Source: UBA935 sp031555615 (GTDB lineage Bacteria; Bacillota; Clostridia; Lachnospirales; Lachnospiraceae). Taken from it: DNA of 25,954 nt. Positions 22,395 through 25,954 of this stretch are shown here, in pieces. The stretch's first letter is position 1. Each line of letters starts with the position of its first letter. The stretch is taken from the NCBI GenBank assembly GCA_031555615.1, contig JAVBUF010000065.1:1-25954 (forward strand), in the 5' to 3' direction. The notes below the pieces were generated by a model. That model worked only from the letters and a program-made list of their open reading frames with translations, had not been told where the DNA came from and did no database searches. The position numbers and the translations under genes were made by a program.

Positions 22395-22636
22395 TACCAA
22401 ACCTCTCTTCCTACAGGTTCACCCCAGTCATACTCGCCATCCAAATTAAGTTGTCCATTAAACTCTGCCGCCCTTTCTTCTAGTGTCTTATGCCTAAAGG
22501 GTTTAACTAGTGTAATCATACCATCCGTTAACTTTACATCCAATACATCATCAATTGCAATATTTGCTTCTTGTAAAATTTCTTTCGAAATACGTATTCC
22601 CTGACTATTTCCCCATGGCTTGACCTGCACTTGCAT
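22394..22636 (-). CDS. MazE/AbrB-type antitoxin
   Basis: An 80-residue antitoxin. The N-terminal swapped-hairpin DNA-binding domain reads VQVKPWGNSQGIRISKEILQ, the MazE/PemI signature, followed by DVLDVKLTDGMITLV. The acidic C-terminal tail (about RAAEFNGQLNLDGEYDWGEP) would wrap the toxin. The start is ATG 22636 with GGAGGTG upstream; the longer frame to 22696 contains the promoter and operator. It would repress its own promoter through the palindrome at 22656-22678 and neutralise the toxin encoded directly downstream. Confidence 0.9.
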   Translation of the reverse strand: MQVQVKPWGNSQGIRISKEILQEANIAIDDVLDVKLTDGMITLVKPFRHKTLEERAAEFNGQLNLDGEYDWGEPVGREVW

Positions 22637-22655
22637 ATAAACACCTCCATTCGCT

Positions 22656-22696
22656 TTGTATATACATAGTATATACAATTGTTGTGGATTAAACAA
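22656..22696 (-). promoter_or_regulatory. mazEF promoter with perfect palindromic operator
   Basis: Perfect palindrome with arms TTGTATATAC (22656-22665) and GTATATACAA (22669-22678) around ATA. The candidate -10, TATACT (22668-22673 on the minus strand), lies inside it, with TTGTTT 17 bp upstream. The layout fits autorepression by the toxin-antitoxin complex. Confidence 0.7.
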
Positions 22697-22779
22697 TTCT
22701 TTTCTCTTGATTACATTATTATTTCAAAGTTTCTATAAATTCTATTTTACCTTTGAATCCATGATTTTACTGGCTTTAT

Positions 22780-22920
22780 TTATCTAATGACTTCATCGTC
22801 GGGAAACGAAAGAGAATCAAATAATCATTATATTACTCAGATTAAACGTTTCTCTTTTTTTAATTTATACGAATTTTTCATTCGTGGCAACATATAAATT
22901 TTTGTTATATACAAATTGTA
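22780..22920. repeat. Dispersed repeat, copy 2
   Basis: The left core 22780-22825 matches copy 1 (17863-17908) and the right part, from TTTATACGAATTTTT (22864-22878) on, matches copy 3. It fills the 230-bp gap between the antitoxin promoter and the GNAT stop, ending about 9 bp from that stop. No gene is seen in the gap. Confidence 0.7.
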
Positions 22921-22928
22921 GCACCATT

Positions 22929-23432
22929 TTATTTCACTAAAGCATACATTTTCATATCTAACACTTTTCCATTTTTAACAGCGTTGCTATGTAAAGTTCC
23001 TTCAAATTTAAACCCTGCCTTTTCTAACACATGACAGGAAGCCGTGTTATATGCAAATGGTTCAGCAAAAATTCTAATAATATCAGTATGTTCAAAGATG
23101 TACTTACATACTTGATTAACTGCACTTGTACCAAATCCATTTCCCCAGTATGGCTCCCCTATATAATAGCCCATTTCCGCCGTTTGAGAATGAATGTTCT
23201 CGCATCGGAATACACCTATACTGCCAATAGCCTTATCATCCACCGTGATAGCAAAAGCAAATGTTTTTGTCTGATCTGCCGAAAACATGGATGCAATAAA
23301 TTCTTCCGCATCATTTACTGTATAAGGGTATGGTAATCCATCACGTAAATTGTCCAAGATGTTTTTATTATTTAACATCTCTGCCAAATTATTTTTATCT
23401 TCCATTCTCCATTCTCTTATAATACAACCCAT
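22929..23432 (-). CDS. GNAT family N-acetyltransferase (RimJ/RimL type)
   Basis: A 167-residue GNAT acetyltransferase. It opens with IIREWRMEDKNNLAEMLNN, followed by FAITVDDKAIGSIGVF, the acetyl-CoA loop YIGEPYWGNGFGTSAVNQV and the SCHVLEKAGFKFEGTLHSNA ending, which is the standard RimJ/RimL-like signature. The start is ATG 23432 with GGGGAGG upstream; the frame runs on to 23471 without support. It is intact and of normal length. The substrate is unknown. It sits among gene debris, with the dispersed repeat copy 2 directly 3' and a truncated GNAT ORF upstream. Confidence 0.9.
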   Translation of the reverse strand: MGCIIREWRMEDKNNLAEMLNNKNILDNLRDGLPYPYTVNDAEEFIASMFSADQTKTFAFAITVDDKAIGSIGVFRCENIHSQTAEMGYYIGEPYWGNGFGTSAVNQVCKYIFEHTDIIRIFAEPFAYNTASCHVLEKAGFKFEGTLHSNAVKNGKVLDMKMYALVK

Positions 23433-23509
23433 ATTTACCTCCCCAAATTCCGATTCATCTTTTAACCACATTATATCACTTTGGTCAATGGAAAAAATCT
23501 TAATCTGTA

Positions 23510-23653
23510 TTATAATATCAAAATTCTTTTCGTAAAGTGAACCGTAAATCCAACTTCTTTTCTTAACCCTATAAAATCCTCGGCTTCTAATACATTATCC
23601 ACCAATTCAAAATGTATTTCTTCCACGAAAAGTCCTACTACTTGTATTCTCAT
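23510..23653 (-). pseudogene. Truncated GNAT N-terminus
   Basis: A 47-codon ORF (NVLEAEDFIGLRKEVGFTV is its key segment). This resembles the first 35-40 residues of GNATs that begin with an L/V-x-AEDFIxLRxxVGW motif. The acetyl-CoA loop is missing and the last residues are unrelated. GGAG lies before the ATG, which overlaps the stop of the broken DUF4317 frame. A remnant, perhaps still translated. Confidence 0.45.
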
Positions 23654-24022
23654 TTTACTCCGAATATCTTTGTCAATTCCTCATGTCTACCATCAGCGGA
23701 AAAGATATTAATCCCATCCCTATATCTGTGCTACGATTTGCAAAGGCAGGAAACAGAAACCCTACCTCTGGTATCCCAGCTTCATAATGGCAACTCTCTG
23801 GACAGATGACACAGGTCAAAAACTGATATACTTCTTCTAATTCCCACTGATTTTCTTTATTGTTGCCTTTTACAGGCACATCATAGTTTCCAAAAAAACA
23901 TAAAAAGAATCATCCACGTATCCTTCTTCATCCATATATACCCTGGCAATCCTGCTAAAGCAGTTGCGGGATACCGTCATTCTTCTGGTAAGTTCCAGCA
24001 TATCTTCTCAATCTATCTGCAT
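23650..24022 (-). pseudogene. Broken DUF4317 gene
   Basis: Three frames together resemble parts of DUF4317 proteins, a Firmicutes family of unknown function about 350-400 residues long. The first part has an in-frame TGA after four codons, then EDMLELTRRMTVSRNCFSRI and YMDEEGYVDDSF. A one-base shift at a T7 run (23890-23896) leads to GNYDVPVKGNNKENQWELEE, then GFLFPAFANRSTDIG. A second shift near 23690 leads to FSADGRHEELTKIFGVK. About 100 or more residues are missing between DDSF and YDVPVKG, and the C-terminal part is absent. Clearly decayed. Family assignment is from memory of the motifs. Confidence 0.6.
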
Positions 24023-24101
24023 TTTTATATCTCCAGCGCTATTCTACTTTTTAATTTCTTGATTTTAACATAGAAACATAGCACAAAAAAGCGCATTTGC
24101 T

Positions 24102-24132
24102 AAAAAGGACACTTCCCATTCAGGAAATGTCC
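24102..24132 (-). terminator. Terminator of the coiled-coil zinc-ribbon gene
   Basis: Stem GGACATTTCC / GGAAGTGTCC with one A-C mismatch and a 6-nt loop (24107-24132), then TTTTT on the minus strand, 15 bp after the stop. It resembles 17800-17829 even in the mismatch position. Confidence 0.85.
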
Positions 24133-24146
24133 TAAAAATATAAAAC

Positions 24147-24857
24147 TTACTGTGCTAATTGTATATACGGAAATTCTTCTTTTATTATTGCATCAGTATA
24201 TGAATCTATAATATATTCATAATCCTTTTTAGTGTATCTATAATCCAAATTATACTTTTCACTATTTACAAATTCTGAATTAAACATAGTAAACATGATG
24301 CTATCTCTTACTACACCAATATATTTTCCTATTTCAGAGTCCAAATTTATTTCTAATGCCAGAAAATTCTTGGTTGGCTTTTTCATTGTGTCTACTAACG
24401 TTCTTAAAGAGCCATACCCACCTTTATTCAACTTATCACTAAAATCATTTATTGCTTCAAAATAAGCATACGCATCTTTATACACGCTACGGTCATAATC
24501 TAATATTTCACGCTGTTCTGATACATCATATTGTAACTCATATAACTCATCATAACACTTCTCAATAGCATCAAAATCAAAACTTACATATAACTCTTCT
24601 ACTTGTGTTAACAGATTCGAAATCTGTTCTTGCCGTTGTTCTTCTTCTATTCGAAGCTGTTCTTGTCGTTTCTCCTCCTGAATTATCTGATATTGATTCC
24701 ACGCTAAGAAACCACCAATACAACCAATCACAATTATTATAACTATTACAATTGGCAATATCAGTTTGTTCTTCTTTAACTTTTTCCCACAACGAGGGCA
24801 TTTTTTTGCCGTGTCAGATATCTCATTATCACAATATGGACATTTTAAAAGTGCCAT
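24147..24857 (-). CDS. Zinc-ribbon membrane protein with coiled coil
   Basis: A 236-residue protein. An N-terminal zinc ribbon (KCPYCDNEIS and CPRCGKKLKK, residues 5-28), a transmembrane helix (about 32-52), then a Gln/Glu-rich coiled coil (about 56-85, EEKRQEQLRIEEEQRQEQ) and a helical domain of about 150 residues outside the membrane. The ribbon and helix are clearly related to those of the Ltp-repeat protein, while the outer domain differs. AGGAGG lies before ATG 24857. A promoter candidate is TTGAAA, 17 bp, TACCTT with extended TG (24891-24919). Monocistronic, with its own terminator. The outer domain is not recognised; a signalling or envelope role is a guess. Confidence 0.8.
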   Translation of the reverse strand: MALLKCPYCDNEISDTAKKCPRCGKKLKKNKLILPIVIVIIIVIGCIGGFLAWNQYQIIQEEKRQEQLRIEEEQRQEQISNLLTQVEELYVSFDFDAIEKCYDELYELQYDVSEQREILDYDRSVYKDAYAYFEAINDFSDKLNKGGYGSLRTLVDTMKKPTKNFLALEINLDSEIGKYIGVVRDSIMFTMFNSEFVNSEKYNLDYRYTKKDYEYIIDSYTDAIIKEEFPYIQLAQ

Positions 24858-24890
24858 AAATCCTTTCCTCCTACATAAGTAATTAATTTA

Positions 24891-24919
24891 AAGGTACCAC
24901 AGCAGGTCGCATTTTTCAA
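24891..24919 (-). promoter_or_regulatory. Candidate promoter of the coiled-coil zinc-ribbon gene
   Basis: TTGAAA (24914-24919), 17-bp spacer, TACCTT (24891-24896) preceded by TGG. The -10 is weak. Confidence 0.35.
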
Positions 24920-25026
24920 CAATTATCGGCAAAATCTACACCTACCTCTCCTAAATTTTATCCGCATGAGCAAAAATATCAACCATAATAACTTGAGCAA
25001 TATAAAATCTATTGCGCAAAGTATAA

Positions 25027-25710
25027 TTATAAAAAAATCAGCATACATGGTGTGATTGACTTTTTATCATTTGGAAGCAGGTATGTGGAACTGCCTTTCT
25101 GGACAAACTCTGGCGATAAAGATTCTCCCATCACTGTGATTTTGAAAACATTTGCATCTTGTGATGAAACTATCAGACACCACGGTCCCGACTTCTTTTG
25201 AAGTCACTGGATTGGAAAATCCAGTCGCCTGTACCCAGTATGAACCTTCTGCAACCAATTCATCATGCAAGTGTGTGCAAGAAACAGGATCCTCTAAACC
25301 TCCGCATTCTTCATCATGAATATGAGAACCGGAATACATTGTAAAAATAGCACCCTTCAAGAGTGTACACATGTCATTGCCATCCACCTTTGTAAAGGTA
25401 AAGGACACAACAAAATCCCACATCGCATAAACCACTATATTCTCAGTTATTCTTGTTGCTGCATCAAACACTTCACCCGAGCCATCTGGACTGGTATTCC
25501 AACTTGAGAAATAGTAATAACCCTGAACTAGAGGAATTGGCTCATGCAAACTACTAAGTGCCAATGTGTTATAATCACCTGAAATAATTTTTTGAGTGCA
25601 ATTTCTAATAATATCAGCAATATAGTTATAAAAATCGATAGTTGCATTGTGCCTTGTAAATCTTTTTTTACAAGGTTTCTTTTCACATCTTCCATTTATA
25701 ATCCTCTATC
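25027..25710 (-). pseudogene. Decayed surface adhesin / sortase-type protein fragment
   Basis: An open frame running from about 25710 to 25067 encodes scraps of a Gram-positive surface protein. YYYFSSWNTSPDGSGEVFDA then VYAMW is a Listeria-Bacteroides/InlB-type repeat (PF09479). FTFTKVDGNDMCTLLKGAIF then MYSGSHIHDEECGG is a SpaA/Cna-B-like domain. After VTSKEVGTVV the frame is lost; the homologous continuation (DANVFKITVMGESLSPEF, then YLLPNDKKSITP) is in another frame and stops at 25027 with no LPxTG anchor or membrane tail. No good start or signal peptide is seen. At 25652-25675 there is a CCTTGTAAA/TTTACAAGG hairpin. An IS3 end lies just beyond, so insertion and deletion probably destroyed the gene. 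Confidence 0.65.
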
Positions 25711-25755
25711 GGCTTGCTTGTAGTTCCGCCCTCCATAAAATCCAAGTTACCTTTA

Positions 25756-25790
25756 GATTACATAATAACACAATCCTGACAAAAATCAAA
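25756..25790 (-). promoter_or_regulatory. Copy B of a duplicated promoter
   Basis: TTTGAT (25785-25790), 17-bp spacer, TATTAT (25762-25767). The 29 bp 25756-25784 match 17280-17308 in 27 positions. It reads into the decayed adhesin region. Confidence 0.45.
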
Positions 25791-25818
25791 AAAAGACCGC
25801 TAGAATCGAACATAATGA

Positions 25819-25954
25819 TGTGACCCCAATAAGTTAGACTTTATAGCGAAGTAGTATTTTTACTGCTTCGCTATTTTTATGCCACCTGGCTAAGTCTGTA
25901 TTCTACAGGGCTCATCCAAGATAGTTTCTGCTTAATTCTTTGATTATTATAGTA
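25819..25954 (-). mobile_element. Right end of an IS3-family insertion sequence (partial)
   Basis: TGACCCCAATAAGTTAGACT (25821-25840) is a typical IS3-family terminal inverted repeat. Between it and the transposase stop is a strong hairpin (ATAGCGAAGTAG / CTGCTTCGCTAT, 25843-25874), likely a terminator. The rest of the element lies beyond the window. Confidence 0.8.
25877..25954 (-). CDS. IS3-family transposase OrfB, C-terminal end (partial)
   Basis: Only the last 25 residues are in the window: YYNNQRIKQKLSWMSPVEYR and LSQVA. NNxRIKxKLxxMSPVxYR is the standard C-terminus of the IS3-family DDE transposase (IS150 group). It is followed by a terminator hairpin and the inverted repeat of the element. 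The gene continues past the window edge, so integrity cannot be judged. Confidence 0.85.
   Translation of the reverse strand, partial: YYNNQRIKQKLSWMSPVEYRLSQVA

Noticed and set aside
17863..22920. Calling the dispersed repeat an integron attC array
   Set aside because: I could not find the conserved core-site pair of attC or an integron integrase in the window, so cassette exchange stays a hypothesis.
23031..23336. Plus-strand 101-codon open frame
   Set aside because: Antisense to the intact GNAT gene and without a ribosome binding site or family signature.

Overview
The window looks like a chromosomal segment from a low-GC Bacillota, most probably a Lachnospiraceae-type gut clostridium. 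The AT-rich DNA, strong AGGAGG ribosome binding sites, DUF4317 and Ltp-type proteins, a GH31 glycosidase next to an AraC regulator, and an IS3-family end all fit this. The placement is inferred from protein flavour, not from a marker gene. No rRNA, tRNA or CRISPR array was found. Most genes lie on the minus strand.

Region 1 (1-4.3 kb) holds small housekeeping or accessory genes on the minus strand: a VOC protein, a GNAT acetyltransferase, a NUDIX hydrolase and an AlbA_2 (Schlafen-type) regulator with an unusual poly-A tandem repeat. A plus-strand gene follows that resembles only the C-terminal half of a BlaR1/M56 sensor. Region 2 (4.3-7.3 kb) is a divergent AraC regulator and a cytoplasmic GH31 alpha-glycosidase, with two 21-bp-spaced half-sites in the shared promoter. 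Region 3 (7.3-12 kb) has an OmpR-type response regulator and histidine kinase, a large lipoprotein downstream that shares an 11-bp upstream motif with them, and a divergent CPBP membrane protease.

Region 4 (12-16.7 kb) is a tight five-gene redox operon: iron-dependent alcohol dehydrogenase, aldo/keto reductase, Fe-S-type flavodoxin and two SDRs. A divergent MerR regulator sits beside it. The operon promoter has the 19-bp spacer and centred palindrome of MerR-activated promoters, so this is probably an aldehyde/electrophile-response regulon like AdhR.

Region 5 (16.7-25.95 kb) is an accessory island of mostly minus-strand genes. It contains GNATs (one fused to a second domain), zinc-ribbon membrane proteins, a triple Ltp-repeat protein that may act in superinfection exclusion, a GyrI-like protein, a TehB-like methyltransferase and a MazEF-type toxin-antitoxin pair. 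It also contains much gene debris: a truncated Phd/YefM antitoxin, a truncated GNAT, a broken DUF4317 gene, a broken adhesin and an IS3 end. A short dispersed repeat occurs at least three times in the intergenic DNA, just 3' of genes, and suggests repeated insertion or recombination. A possible small RNA and a 22-codon ORF with an operator-like palindrome lie in the otherwise empty 17.3-18.0 kb gap.
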